This document shows positions 1 to 9,217 of a stretch of DNA of 64,000 nucleotides, in pieces (the first letter of the stretch is position 1; the number at the start of each line of letters is the position of its first letter). The notes beneath the pieces were generated by a model, which saw only the letters and a list, made by a program, of their open reading frames with translations, was not told where the DNA came from and did not search any database. Source of the stretch: Pseudomonadota bacterium (lineage in GTDB: Bacteria > Pseudomonadota > Alphaproteobacteria > Rhodospirillales > Magnetospirillaceae); the NCBI GenBank assembly GCA_021793155.1, contig JAJYTF010000005.1:1-64000 (forward strand). Direction: 5' to 3'. The position numbers and the translations under genes were made by a program.

Positions 1-1
1 C

Positions 2-562
2 CTGTCGGGCGCCTGGGACAAGCTGCGCACCGACCCGGTGATCCGCTTCCTGGTGACCTCGGTGGCCTTCTACGGCATGTCGACCTTCGAAGGGCCGATG
101 ATGGCCATCAAGGAAGTCAATTCGCTCTCCCACTACACCGACTGGACCATCGGCCACGTCCATTCGGGCGCCCTCGGCTGGGTCGCCTTCGTCAGCTTCG
201 GTTCCCTCTACTACCTGGTGCCGGTGCTGTGGCAGCGCAAACAGCTCTATTCGATGCGCCTGGTCAGTTACCATTTCTGGACCGCCACCATCGGCGTGGT
301 GCTCTACATCACCGCCATGTGGATTTCCGGCATCATGCAGGGACTGATGTGGCGGGCCTATGACAGCATGGGCTTCCTGCAGTACTCGTTCGTCGAGACG
401 GTGGCCGCCATGCATCCCTACTACGTCATCCGCGCCCTCGGCGGCGTCCTGTTCCTCACCGGCGGCCTGATCATGGCCTACAACCTCTATCGCACCGTCA
501 AGGGTGACGTGCGGACAGAAGCACCCTACGACGTGCCGGTCGCGGCCGGCGCGCGGGCCTAA
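2..562 (+). CDS. ccoN: cbb3-type cytochrome c oxidase subunit I, C-terminal part
   Basis: The reading frame is open from the first bases and ends at 562, so this is the C-terminal ~186 residues of a gene that starts before the window. It reads as the last transmembrane helices of the haem-copper oxidase catalytic subunit of the cbb3 class, which reduces O2 to water at low oxygen tension in the inner membrane. The diagnostic HVHSGALG stretch carries the two histidines that in this family bind the high-spin and low-spin b haems. A short hydrophilic tail follows the last helix. No ccoO follows: the next gene is a tautomerase, so either the operon runs in an unusual order or this is a stand-alone ccoN. 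A ccoNO fusion is excluded by the stop. Confidence 0.93.
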   Translation: MSGAWDKLRTDPVIRFLVTSVAFYGMSTFEGPMMAIKEVNSLSHYTDWTIGHVHSGALGWVAFVSFGSLYYLVPVLWQRKQLYSMRLVSYHFWTATIGVVLYITAMWISGIMQGLMWRAYDSMGFLQYSFVETVAAMHPYYVIRALGGVLFLTGGLIMAYNLYRTVKGDVRTEAPYDVPVAAGARA

Positions 563-579
563 CCTTGAAAAGTGGAGAC

Positions 580-596
580 GGAGCCGTGGCGGCTCC
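580..596 (+). terminator. possible hairpin after ccoN
   Basis: GGAGCC at 580-585 pairs with GGCTCC at 591-596 around a 5-base loop, 18 bases after the ccoN stop. There is no clear U-run behind it, so an intrinsic terminator is only a possibility. Confidence 0.3.
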
Positions 597-680
597 GCCT
601 CCGGCGGCTTATAAATAGGGCGGAGCGCTGGTCCACCGGCGCCCCGCCTCTTTTCTTTGCAAGCCTTGGAAAGCGTGTTC

Positions 681-887
681 ATGCCCTACGTCAATATCAA
701 GATCACCCGCGAGGGAGCCACCGCCGAGCAGAAGGCCCGCCTGATCAAAGGCGTCACCGACCTGCTGGTCGAGGTCCTTGGCAAGAACCCGGCGACCACC
801 ATGGTGGTGATCGACGAAGTCGAGATGGACAATTGGGGAATCGGCGGCGAATCGGTTACCGTCCGCCGGGGCCGACAATCCGGCTGA
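681..887 (+). CDS. 4-oxalocrotonate tautomerase family protein
   Basis: A 68-residue protein beginning MPYVNIKITREG. Pro-2, exposed after removal of Met, is the catalytic general base of the 4-OT superfamily, which interconverts enol and keto forms of small dicarboxylates. The length matches the usual 60-75 residue hexameric enzymes, and the AxxKAxLIxGVTDLLVEVLGK helix is typical. An in-frame Met at 657 would add eight residues and hide the proline, so 681 is the proper start. The Shine-Dalgarno sequence is weak. The 3' end overlaps the convergent gene by 32 bases. There are no neighbouring aromatic degradation genes, so the natural substrate is unknown. Confidence 0.85.
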   Translation: MPYVNIKITREGATAEQKARLIKGVTDLLVEVLGKNPATTMVVIDEVEMDNWGIGGESVTVRRGRQSG

Positions 888-3108
888 TAGCGGGCGAGGA
901 AGAGACGGCCACGCGTTCCTTGACCGCCCCGGCGTACGTCCGGCGCTCGTAGCTTTCCAGCAGCTTCCAGCGCACGACCGGAACCTCACGGACCACCGCG
1001 GCCGAAACCAGATAAATTTCCGCCGGCGTCGCCGCTCGCGCCTGGGATAGGCTCGGCTCGCCGAAGACAGCCGCCTCTTCACCGAAGAAATCGCCCGGAC
1101 TCAGCCTTTCCACGGTATTTCCGGCCACAACCAGCTCGACGACGCCGCTCTTGACCACGGCCAGGCAGCCGTGCACGTCAACGGTGTCGCCGGCGCCGAC
1201 CGCGCGCAGTGGCATTTCCTTGGCCAGGCGGTTCAAGGTCATCTCGGTCAAAGCCTCGGAGCAAAGCCAGGTCGAGCGCAGGAAGTCGCGCCGCTCCTCA
1301 AGGCCCATGACGTCGGCAAGCAAGTTGTTGCGCCGAACGAACTCGCGATACAGGCTGACCGACATCTTCAGCGCCTGGACGAAGCTGCTGGCCCGGTAGG
1401 TCTTGCGGGCGGCTCGACCTTCTATGCCGGCCACCTCTCCGATCATACCGCCGGCCGACAGCAAGCCGTTGACCGACGAACCGGCGGCCATCAGTTCGAC
1501 GGTACCGGTGATTACCAGATAGATGCTGCCGACCTTGCCGCCTTCCCGCACCAGGATGGTTTCCGGGTTGTAGACGACAACCGGACTGTTCAGCAGAACC
1601 CGCAACTCGTGGTGCGGCGTGTCGGGAAAATAGGTATGCAGAAATTCATAGGCGCTCCGCCACACATAGTCGTGGTTGCCGTGGATCAGCACGTCCACCG
1701 TGCCGAAGGGCGCGCCGCAGCCGATTTCCTTTTCCGCCACGTTCAAGGGGCGGGCCAGGTGGGCCAGGATGATCTTGCTGGACAAGTCGTGGCGAAAGTC
1801 CTCGGCCTGGCCGTGGATCAGCCCCCCGCCAACATCGAGCTTCTTGATATCGACCGGCGTCGCATAGCCGGCCATGACCTTGTCGTAGAAGGCCCGCGAA
1901 ATCCCCGGCTGAGTGTCGGTTGCCACCATCTGGTCGAGCACGTCGCGCGACACGATATCGGCAAAATGGGCGTATTGCCGGTACCCGTCCTCCCACAGGG
2001 CGCGGAAGATGAACAGGCTGTTTTCCACCGGATGGGGTGACAGGAGCGGCATGACCTCCAGGCCGTTGATGTCGTTCCATTGGTCGAAGACCAGGTCGCG
2101 GATGTCCAGACAGCCGGCAAAACCGGATTCGTCAATCGACAGCAGCGCCGACAGCTTGCGCATCACCGACGCGCGGACCAGCGGCGTCGCGTAATACTTG
2201 ATGCGGCGGTCGGCCCTGAGCAGCGTCGTCAGACCAGCGAAATGGTCGTCGTGGCAATGGGTGTGAAAGATGCCCTCGATCTCGTTGACGCCGATGCCCA
2301 GCGCCGTCAGCGAATACTGCACGTTGGGCCCCGCGTCGATCAGATAAACCCGGCCCTGGAACATCAGGACGCTACCCATGCTCGGACGGTTGGGATCCCA
2401 GCCGTCTCCCTCACCGTTGTGGATCACGGCGAAATACTCGCGGTCGACCCGATGCGCGCCCAGCATGTAAGGCGGTTCATAGGCAGCGCCGGCCGGCAGA
2501 TTCAGGTCCACGATGAGCGTCTCGTCCCCCAGAGAGAACTGGAACAGGTTCAATCCCAGGCGCCGCAATGCTACTCCGCCCCGCAGGACGACCGGGTCGT
2601 CGCCCAGCGGCACCGCCTCCAGCAATTCGCGCGGATGGCGGATATGCCCGAAAGCGAACTTGCGCTTCATCGCCAGAAGCTCGTCGGCCAGCGCGGCATC
2701 CGCCCCGCCGGCGATCAATTCCTCACGCGTCACCAGCCCGTAATTGCCGCGATGGATGTAATGAAGCTGCGCCTCCACCTGCTCGGCCAAGCCGATCAGC
2801 AGCGGCTTGGCCCCCGAGTTGTTGGGATGCCCGGGCAGCATCATGCCCTGCCGGTAAAGCATTTGCAGGGCAGGAAATTCCGCCATGTTGCAGAACGTGC
2901 CGCTCTGCAGCATCACGTCGGACAGCAGGATGGCGTTCGGCCCCGTCTCGAAGGTGACGCCGTCGCGCTCGGTCTCGACGATCAGGCCGCGGCGCATGAG
3001 ATGCTTGACCACATCGGCAGGGCAACCGCAAAGAACCTGCAGGCCGGCATCCGGCGCGTCAACCCAGGCGACGCCCGTGGTGACGTGGATCTTCCGCAAC
3101 TTCGCCAT
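856..3108 (-). CDS. metallo-beta-lactamase fold protein with C-terminal cyclic nucleotide-binding domains
   Basis: A 750-residue soluble protein. An N-terminal region of about 220 residues resembles no catalytic domain I recognise. It is followed by an MBL-fold segment with HTHCHDDH near residue 285 (the HxHxDH zinc/iron site), a later GNHDYVW and an LIDAGPN strand. Residues from about 515 to the end hold two cAMP/cGMP-binding-like beta-barrels (GSIYLVITGTVEL ... GGMIGEVA and CLAVVKSGVVELV ... GDFFGEEAA). The second has the GE of the phosphate-binding cassette, though the canonical Arg/Ser-Thr is not clear. It probably acts as a nucleotide- or redox-gated hydrolase. It is monocistronic, with no link to the neighbouring genes. 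Confidence 0.8.
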   Translation of the reverse strand: MAKLRKIHVTTGVAWVDAPDAGLQVLCGCPADVVKHLMRRGLIVETERDGVTFETGPNAILLSDVMLQSGTFCNMAEFPALQMLYRQGMMLPGHPNNSGAKPLLIGLAEQVEAQLHYIHRGNYGLVTREELIAGGADAALADELLAMKRKFAFGHIRHPRELLEAVPLGDDPVVLRGGVALRRLGLNLFQFSLGDETLIVDLNLPAGAAYEPPYMLGAHRVDREYFAVIHNGEGDGWDPNRPSMGSVLMFQGRVYLIDAGPNVQYSLTALGIGVNEIEGIFHTHCHDDHFAGLTTLLRADRRIKYYATPLVRASVMRKLSALLSIDESGFAGCLDIRDLVFDQWNDINGLEVMPLLSPHPVENSLFIFRALWEDGYRQYAHFADIVSRDVLDQMVATDTQPGISRAFYDKVMAGYATPVDIKKLDVGGGLIHGQAEDFRHDLSSKIILAHLARPLNVAEKEIGCGAPFGTVDVLIHGNHDYVWRSAYEFLHTYFPDTPHHELRVLLNSPVVVYNPETILVREGGKVGSIYLVITGTVELMAAGSSVNGLLSAGGMIGEVAGIEGRAARKTYRASSFVQALKMSVSLYREFVRRNNLLADVMGLEERRDFLRSTWLCSEALTEMTLNRLAKEMPLRAVGAGDTVDVHGCLAVVKSGVVELVVAGNTVERLSPGDFFGEEAAVFGEPSLSQARAATPAEIYLVSAAVVREVPVVRWKLLESYERRTYAGAVKERVAVSSSPAISRIVGPGGR

Positions 3109-3229
3109 ACCCTCGCTCCTTACCCCCGACGCACACTTAACCCCATGATCGTTTCAAGGAAAAGGCGAAACAAAAAAGAAACCAATGATGGCAATCACAT
3201 TGCATCACAAACTGGCATAGACTGGCCCG

Positions 3230-4495
3230 ATGACGCCCTTCGCCCTGCTTCGCCGCCGTCGCTTCTTGCCGCTGTTCATCACCCAGTTCCTCGGCGCGTT
3301 TTCCGGCAATCTGTTCAAGAACGCCACCATCGTCCTCATCCTCTACCGGCTGGGCGGCGAACAGGCGGCTGGTGGAAAGGTGCTGGCGACCACGGCGGTA
3401 GGGTTGTTCGTCTTGCCGTTCTTCCTGTTCTCGGCAACCGCCGGACAGATCGCGGATCGCTTCGACAAGGCCAAGCTGATTCGCCTGACAAAGCTGTTGG
3501 AAATCGCAGCGGCCGCCATCGCCGTCGGCGCGCTATGGGCAGCGGCGCCATGGATGCTGCTGACGACGCTGTTCCTGCTGGGCGCCCAGGCGGCACTGTT
3601 CGGCCCGCTGAAATACGGCATCCTTCCAGATCATCTGGGAACGGACGAACTGCTGGCCGCCAACGGGCTGGTCGAGGCAGGCACCTTCGTCGCCATCCTG
3701 GCCGGTACCATGGCGGGAAGCCTGACCATCCTGACCAAACACGGCATCCTCGCCGTGCAGGCGATGGTCGCCTTCGCCGCATTGGGCGGCTGGAGCGCCA
3801 GCCTGGCCATACCGCCGGCGCCGGCCACGGCGGACCGGCGCCCGCTGGACTGGAACATCGCCCGCGAAACATGGACGCTGCTCCGCCAGGCGGCATCGAG
3901 CAGGCCGCTGCTCCATGCCATGATGGGAATTTCCTGGTTCTGGCTGGTGGGCGCCACCTACCTCACCCAGTTCCCGGCCTTCGCCAAGGACGCATTGCAC
4001 GCCGGGCCGACCGTGGTGACCCTGTTCCTGGTCATGTTCACACTGGGCATCAGCGCCGGCTCGCTGCTCTGCCACCGGCTGCTGAAGGGCGTAGTGAGCC
4101 TGCGGCTGGCGCCGTTGGGGGCCCTTGGCATGGCCTTTTTCGGCTTCGATTTCGTCATGGGCGCGGCACCGGCCGGCGCAGGCGGCTTGGTGGAAGCACG
4201 CGCCTTTCTGGCCGAACCCGGGAGTTGGCGCCCCCTCGCCGACCTGGTCCTCACCGCCGTCGCCGGCGGCCTTTATGTGGTGCCGCTCTATGCCTTTCTG
4301 CAGCAGAAGGCCGACCCCGCCCACCGCGCCCGCATCATTGCCGCCAACAATGTGCTGAATGCGCTGTTCATGACGGCCGCCGCCGCCGTGGGAGCGGTGG
4401 TGCTCGGGGCAGGCGTGGGGATCAAGGGGCTGCTGCTCGGCCTGCCGGTGGGCAACCTGCTCGTGGCGGCCGCAAGCCGACGCCGGGCCGCGTAG
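3230..4495 (+). CDS. MFS transporter, LplT/Aas-MFS type
   Basis: A 421-residue protein with about 12 hydrophobic helices. The start, FLPLFITQFLGAFSGNLFKNA, closely resembles the carrier that moves lysophospholipids inward for reacylation (LplT) and the MFS half of alphaproteobacterial acyltransferase-transporter fusions. Here the acyltransferase and acyl-ACP synthetase halves are absent: the frame stops at 4495 and the next gene is a regulator. In the family profile the second-helix motif is GAFNDNLFKN; this copy has Gly-Asn in place of Asn-Asp. The role in phospholipid recycling is inferred from family only. Confidence 0.8.
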   Translation: MTPFALLRRRRFLPLFITQFLGAFSGNLFKNATIVLILYRLGGEQAAGGKVLATTAVGLFVLPFFLFSATAGQIADRFDKAKLIRLTKLLEIAAAAIAVGALWAAAPWMLLTTLFLLGAQAALFGPLKYGILPDHLGTDELLAANGLVEAGTFVAILAGTMAGSLTILTKHGILAVQAMVAFAALGGWSASLAIPPAPATADRRPLDWNIARETWTLLRQAASSRPLLHAMMGISWFWLVGATYLTQFPAFAKDALHAGPTVVTLFLVMFTLGISAGSLLCHRLLKGVVSLRLAPLGALGMAFFGFDFVMGAAPAGAGGLVEARAFLAEPGSWRPLADLVLTAVAGGLYVVPLYAFLQQKADPAHRARIIAANNVLNALFMTAAAAVGAVVLGAGVGIKGLLLGLPVGNLLVAAASRRRAA

Positions 4496-4565
4496 CTCGC
4501 CTCGACCCACCGCAAATCTTTCGCCTCCGGCCGAGGATGACAAGGTCTGGAATTTATCATCTGAA

Positions 4566-4586
4566 TATAATATGCTTGCTTATTAT
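4566..4586 (+). promoter_or_regulatory. -10 box and 20-bp palindrome over the MarR start codon
   Basis: TATAAT at 4566-4571 is a consensus -10. ATAATA at 4567-4572 is repeated inverted as TATTAT at 4581-4586 with an 8-base spacer, giving a 20-bp dyad that covers the -10 and the first codon. That position and size fit an autorepressor site for the MarR protein encoded immediately downstream. No good -35 was found at 16-18 bp. Confidence 0.6.
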
Positions 4587-5061
4587 GAGCACGCCTATGG
4601 AACCGACATTCGGCTATCTGGTGAGTAACGTCGCCCGACTGCTGCGCAAGGTCTTCGACCAACGAGCGCGGGAGGTGGGGCTGTCGCTTGCTCAGTGCCG
4701 CACCATGGCCTTCCTGGCCCGCCACGAAGGGATCAACCAGGCTGGCCTGGCCGACCTGCTGGAAATCCAGCCGATCAGCCTGGCCCGGCTGCTGGACCGC
4801 ATGGAACTGGCCGGCTGGGTCGAACGGCGGGCCGATCCGGAGGACCGTCGGGCTCATCGCCTGTACCTCACCGAAAAGGCACGGCCCGTACTGGACCAGG
4901 TCGAGGCGATGGCGGCGGACGTCCGCACCGGCGCCCTGGCCGGCCTTACCGACGAAGAGAAGGACATGCTGATGGGCACGCTGACCCAGGTGCACGGCAA
5001 CCTGTGCAGCCGCGCCTCATCGACAGAACCGCAGGATCAGGGCAATGAGTGTATCCAATAG
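4585..5061 (+). CDS. MarR family regulator of the efflux operon
   Basis: 158 residues with the winged-helix layout of MarR: a recognition helix region (QPISLARLLDRMELAGWVERR) and the conserved DPEDRRAHRLYLTEKA wing. It heads a four-gene operon with an EmrAB-type pump and outer membrane factor; its 3' end overlaps emrA by 17 bases. By analogy with EmrR/MprA it should repress the pump and be released by an aromatic or phenolic ligand. No Shine-Dalgarno precedes 4585, and the -10 lies only about 14 bases upstream, so the transcript may be nearly leaderless. ATG at 4597 is an alternative start. Confidence 0.9.
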   Translation: MSTPMEPTFGYLVSNVARLLRKVFDQRAREVGLSLAQCRTMAFLARHEGINQAGLADLLEIQPISLARLLDRMELAGWVERRADPEDRRAHRLYLTEKARPVLDQVEAMAADVRTGALAGLTDEEKDMLMGTLTQVHGNLCSRASSTEPQDQGNECIQ

Positions 5062-6205
5062 CCAGTCTTCCGAGCTGACCGCCGAAGGCCGCCTCTCGGC
5101 GCGCGCCGCCGTGACGACGGCCGAGGCGCAACGCGACTGGCGGCAGCGCCTGCGCCTGCCGCTGATGGTCGGCGTGCCGGTGCTGGCCGGCATCCTGGGC
5201 GGTGCCCTCTATCTTTCCGGCGGACGCTATGTCTCCACGGACGACGCCTATGTGCAGGCCGCCCGTGTCTCGGTCAGCAGCGACGTGCCGGGGCGCGTGG
5301 TGGAGGTCGACGTCCAGGACAACCAGTCGGTCAAGGCCGGACAGATTCTGTTCAAACTCGACGACCGTCCCTACCGCATCGCCGTCGAGGACGCTGAAGC
5401 CCGACTGGCCGCCGCGCAATTGAAGATCGACGCCGAAAAAGCGACCTATCGCCAGAAGCGGGCCGATCTTCTGGCGATGCAGGACACCCTGGAGTACCAG
5501 TCGCGCGAATTCGAACGACAGAAGCGGCTGCTGGCCTCCGGCATCGCCTCGCAGTCGCAATATGACCAGGCCGCCCATGCCCTGCAAATCGCCCGTCAAC
5601 AGGTCACCGCGACCGAGCAGCAGATCGCCGCGGCGCTGGCTGACCTGGGCGGCAACGCCGAAATCGCGCCAAATCGCCATCCTCTGGTCCAGCAGGCCCA
5701 GGCGGCACTTGACCGGGCCAAGCTCAACCTCTCCTACACCGTGGTTGCCGCACCGGAAGACGGCATGGTCACCAAGGTCGAACAACTGCAGGTCGGCGAC
5801 TATGTCAACACGGCGCAGCCGTTGTTCTCGCTGATTTCCACTTCGCGCATCTGGGTCGAGGCGAACTTCAAGGAGACCGAGCTGACCCATATGCGCCCCG
5901 GCCAGACGGCGACCATCGATATCGACACCTATCCCGACCGCCAATTCAACGCCCGGGTCACCTCCCTCAGTCCGGGCACCGGCTCGGCTTTTTCGCTGCT
6001 GCCGCCCGAGAACGCTTCCGGCAACTGGGTGAAGGTGGTACAGCGCCTGCCGGTTCGCCTGCAACTCGACCGCTTGCCCCCCAACGCCCCCTTGCGCGCC
6101 GGAATGAGCGCCGATGTAGAGGTCGATACCCAGCATCGCCGGGCCCTGCTGAGCCTGATCGAGTCGGCCTTCGCCGCGCCGAAGCCGGAGAACGAAACCC
6201 AATGA
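5045..6205 (+). CDS. emrA: EmrA-type membrane fusion protein (HlyD family)
   Basis: 386 residues. A cytoplasmic N-terminus is followed by one transmembrane helix (about residues 38-60), a biotinyl-lipoyl-like half (GRVVEVDVQDNQSVKAGQILFKLDDRPY), a long alpha-hairpin rich in Ala/Gln/Arg, and the returning half (VVAAPEDGMVTKVEQLQVGDYV). The IWVEANFKETELTHMRPGQTA strand is typical of EmrA. It should span the periplasm and couple the downstream DHA2 pump to the outer membrane channel. The start overlaps the MarR gene, and the stop overlaps emrB in an ATGA, which indicates translational coupling. Confidence 0.92.
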   Translation: MSVSNSQSSELTAEGRLSARAAVTTAEAQRDWRQRLRLPLMVGVPVLAGILGGALYLSGGRYVSTDDAYVQAARVSVSSDVPGRVVEVDVQDNQSVKAGQILFKLDDRPYRIAVEDAEARLAAAQLKIDAEKATYRQKRADLLAMQDTLEYQSREFERQKRLLASGIASQSQYDQAAHALQIARQQVTATEQQIAAALADLGGNAEIAPNRHPLVQQAQAALDRAKLNLSYTVVAAPEDGMVTKVEQLQVGDYVNTAQPLFSLISTSRIWVEANFKETELTHMRPGQTATIDIDTYPDRQFNARVTSLSPGTGSAFSLLPPENASGNWVKVVQRLPVRLQLDRLPPNAPLRAGMSADVEVDTQHRRALLSLIESAFAAPKPENETQ

Positions 6206-7737
6206 CCGCACCCGCATCCGGTGCAGCCGACCGCCCGGAGATCCATCGCGGGGCGGTCACTGTATCGATCATGCTGGCGACCGTCATGCAGGCGCTGGAC
6301 ACCACCATCGCCAACGTCGCCCTGCCCCACATCCAGGGCAGCCTGTCGGCGGCGGCGGACCAGATCACCTGGGTGCTGACCTCGTACATCGTCGCCGCCG
6401 CCATTGCCACGCCGCTGACCGGGTGGCTGGCCGGCCGCTACGGCCGCAAGCGCGTGTTCCTGCTGTCGGTGGCCGGCTTCACTGTCGCTTCGGCCTTGTG
6501 CGGCATGGCCGCCAGCCTGACCGAGATCGTCCTTTTCCGCCTGCTGCAGGGGTTGTGCGGTGCCGCCCTGGTGCCCCTGTCGCAGGCGGTGCTGCTCGAC
6601 ATCAATCCGCCGGAGAAGCACGGGTCGGCCATGGCGGTATGGGGCGCCGGCATCATGGTGGGGCCGATCCTGGGGCCAGCCCTGGGTGGCTGGCTGACCG
6701 ACAATTACAACTGGCGCTGGGTGTTCTACATCAACCTGCCGGTCGGCCTCTTGGCCTTTCTCGGCATCGCCGCCTTCATCCACGAACACCGGCGCAGCGA
6801 ACCCCAGCGTTTCGATTTCTTCGGCTTCGCCACCTTGAGTCTGGGCGTCGGCGCGTTGCAGATGATGCTCGACCGCGGCGAACTGAAGGGCTGGTTCGGC
6901 TCGTCGGAAATCTGGGCAGAGGCGGTGATCTCGGTTCTCGGCTTCTACCTGTTCGTCGTCCACACCGCGACTTGCCGGACCATCACCTTCCTCAACCGTG
7001 TGCTGCTCAGAGACCGCAACTTCGTCACCGGCACTATCTTCATCTTCTTCGTCGGCGTCATCCTCTACGCCACCCTGGCCCTGCTGCCGCCCATGCTGCA
7101 GGAGCTGTTCAACTATCCGGTCACCACCACCGGTCTGGTCACCGCGCCACGCGGCATGGGGACCATGGCGGCGATGATCCTGGTAGGGCGGCTGATCGGC
7201 CGGGTGGACATCCGGCTGATCCTGCTGTTCGGCCTGGGCATGACCGGCTTCTCGCTGTGGCAGATGACTCACTTCAGCCTGCAAATGGGCATGGCGCCGA
7301 TCATCGTGTCCGGCCTGTCGCAGGGCATCGGCCTCGGTTTCGTGTTCGTGCCCCTCTCCGCCGTCACCTTCGCCACCCTGGACAGACATCTCAGGACCGA
7401 CGGCACCTCGATCTTCAGTTTGATGCGCAATATCGGCAGCAGCCTTGGAATTTCCATCGTCGAGGCGCTGTTGACCGAGAACACGCAGGTCGTCCACGCC
7501 TCCCTGGCCGAACATCTGCGGCCCGATAATCCGTGGGCACAGGGTTTGGGGCTGCAGACGGCGACGGCAGCCAAGCTGGCTCTACTCAATGCCCGGCTCA
7601 CCGAGCAGGCGGCAATGATCGCCTATCTGGACGATTTTAAACTGATGATGGCCATTGCCATTGGCGTGATGCCTCTTCTGCTTTTCCTGCGGACACCCCG
7701 CAAAGCCGCGGTTCCGGCCGAGGCGGCAATGGAATGA
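6202..7737 (+). CDS. emrB: EmrB/QacA-type DHA2 multidrug efflux MFS transporter
   Basis: 511 residues, 14 predicted helices. The DHA2 motifs are present: LDTTIANVALPHIQG in helix 1, GWLAGRYGRKRVFL (motif A), and WRWVFYINLPVG at the helix 6 region. It exports hydrophobic or amphipathic compounds using the proton gradient, working with the adaptor upstream and the outer membrane factor downstream. ATGA overlaps on both sides show tight coupling. Confidence 0.93.
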   Translation: MTAPASGAADRPEIHRGAVTVSIMLATVMQALDTTIANVALPHIQGSLSAAADQITWVLTSYIVAAAIATPLTGWLAGRYGRKRVFLLSVAGFTVASALCGMAASLTEIVLFRLLQGLCGAALVPLSQAVLLDINPPEKHGSAMAVWGAGIMVGPILGPALGGWLTDNYNWRWVFYINLPVGLLAFLGIAAFIHEHRRSEPQRFDFFGFATLSLGVGALQMMLDRGELKGWFGSSEIWAEAVISVLGFYLFVVHTATCRTITFLNRVLLRDRNFVTGTIFIFFVGVILYATLALLPPMLQELFNYPVTTTGLVTAPRGMGTMAAMILVGRLIGRVDIRLILLFGLGMTGFSLWQMTHFSLQMGMAPIIVSGLSQGIGLGFVFVPLSAVTFATLDRHLRTDGTSIFSLMRNIGSSLGISIVEALLTENTQVVHASLAEHLRPDNPWAQGLGLQTATAAKLALLNARLTEQAAMIAYLDDFKLMMAIAIGVMPLLLFLRTPRKAAVPAEAAME

Positions 7738-9215
7738 ACCTGATGCGCCGACTGCTTCCCCTCACCCTTGCCGCTTCCCTCGCCGCCTGCACCCTGGGGC
7801 CCGACTTCGCCCGCCCGCCGACGCCCCTCGGGGACGGCTACCTGGCGAAAGGCGAACAGGGGCCGGCCGGCACTCAGCGCTCAGCGCCGGGGCAGCACCT
7901 CAGCGGCGACTGGTGGACGCTGTTCCGCTCCCCCGATCTCGACACGGTGATCAGGCAATCGGTGGCGGGCAACCAGGATCTGGCGGCCGCCGAATCCTCC
8001 CTCGGCCAGGCCATGCAGGAGACGGCCGCCGCCGCCGGCGTCCTCTATCCGCAGGCCGACCTGATGGCCGCGGCCGATCGCGAACGGGTGAACCTGACGG
8101 CCTATGGCTTCTCCGGCCCCAGCCCGGTGTTCAACCTCTACCAGGTTGGGCCGACCGTCAGCTACGCCCTCGACCTGTTCGGCGGCCTGCACCGTCAGGT
8201 AGAGGAAGCCAACGCCCTGGCCGAGGCCAAGGCCTATCAACTGGACGCCGCCTATCTGACCTTGACCGGGGATGTGGTGGTGCAGGCGCTGACCATCGCC
8301 TCGGTCAGGGCGCAGATCGCCGCCGCCGAGGATATCGTCGCCGACGACCTGCAGAACCTGCAGCTCGTACGCACCGCCAAGGCCAACGGCTCCGCCACCG
8401 AGGTGGACGTGCTGCACGCCGATAGCCAATTGGCCAATGATCGTACCTTGCTGCCGCCGTTGCGCCAAAGCCTGGCCGAGGCGCGCCACGCCCTGGCCGT
8501 ACTGGTCGGCCGCACCCCAGCCGACTGGTCTCCGCCCGATTTCGCTCTCGACGGCTTCCGCCTGCCCGATGAGCTACCCGTCAGCCTGCCCTCGGCATTG
8601 GTCCGTCAGCGGCCCGATATTCTGGCCGCCGAAGCGGCCTTGCATGCCGCCAGCGCCGCCGTCGGGGTCGCCGAGGCGCAGATGTACCCGGACATCACCC
8701 TGTCGGCGAATCTGCTCCAGCAGGCGACATTCCCCGGCCACCTGTTCCAGGAAGCGGCCAGCGCCATCGCCGCTGGCGGCGGCCTCACCGCCCCGCTCTT
8801 CCATGGCGGCGCGCTGGAGGCGCAAAAGGCTGCCGCCGAGGCGGCCTACAAAACCGCGCTGGCCCGTTATCGGCAGACGGTGCTGCGGTCCTTCGCCCAG
8901 GTCGCCGATATCCTCCAGGGTTTGAACCACGATGCCGAGGCGGTGGACACGGAGGACAAGGCGGTGGCTTCGGCCGAGGCTTCGCTGCGCCTGACGCGCC
9001 TCAGCTACGCCGCCGGCAATGTGGGGGTACTGCAGGTACTGGATGCCCAGCGGCAATACCAGCAGGCTCGCCTCGGCGCCGTGCGCGCCCAGGCCAAGCG
9101 GTATCTCGACACCGCGCAACTGTTTCTGGCCATGGGCGGCGGCTGGTGGAACTGGCAGGGCCGGGCTGGACGCGCGCCGGAATTGGAGCCGGCGGCGGAC
9201 CGATCAGTCCAGTGA
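7734..9215 (+). CDS. NodT-type outer membrane factor lipoprotein
   Basis: 493 residues. The signal peptide ends in a lipobox (LAASLAAC, lipidated Cys at position 19), so the mature protein is anchored in the outer membrane. Two internally repeated alpha-helical/beta-barrel halves are visible, each with the TolC-like pattern (helix repeats rich in Ala/Gln; LPSALVRQRPDILAAEAALHAASAAVGVAEAQMYPDITLS between them). This is the channel of the tripartite EmrAB-type pump. A second outer membrane factor sits at 23026, so the two pumps do not share a channel by necessity. Confidence 0.92.
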   Translation: MNLMRRLLPLTLAASLAACTLGPDFARPPTPLGDGYLAKGEQGPAGTQRSAPGQHLSGDWWTLFRSPDLDTVIRQSVAGNQDLAAAESSLGQAMQETAAAAGVLYPQADLMAAADRERVNLTAYGFSGPSPVFNLYQVGPTVSYALDLFGGLHRQVEEANALAEAKAYQLDAAYLTLTGDVVVQALTIASVRAQIAAAEDIVADDLQNLQLVRTAKANGSATEVDVLHADSQLANDRTLLPPLRQSLAEARHALAVLVGRTPADWSPPDFALDGFRLPDELPVSLPSALVRQRPDILAAEAALHAASAAVGVAEAQMYPDITLSANLLQQATFPGHLFQEAASAIAAGGGLTAPLFHGGALEAQKAAAEAAYKTALARYRQTVLRSFAQVADILQGLNHDAEAVDTEDKAVASAEASLRLTRLSYAAGNVGVLQVLDAQRQYQQARLGAVRAQAKRYLDTAQLFLAMGGGWWNWQGRAGRAPELEPAADRSVQ

Positions 9216-9217
9216 GA

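Noticed and set aside
2080-4584. Long plus-strand open frame leading into the MarR gene
   Set aside because: It runs antisense to the MBL gene and out of frame through the LplT-like gene; only the part from 4585 has protein-family character. GC-rich DNA keeps such frames open by chance.
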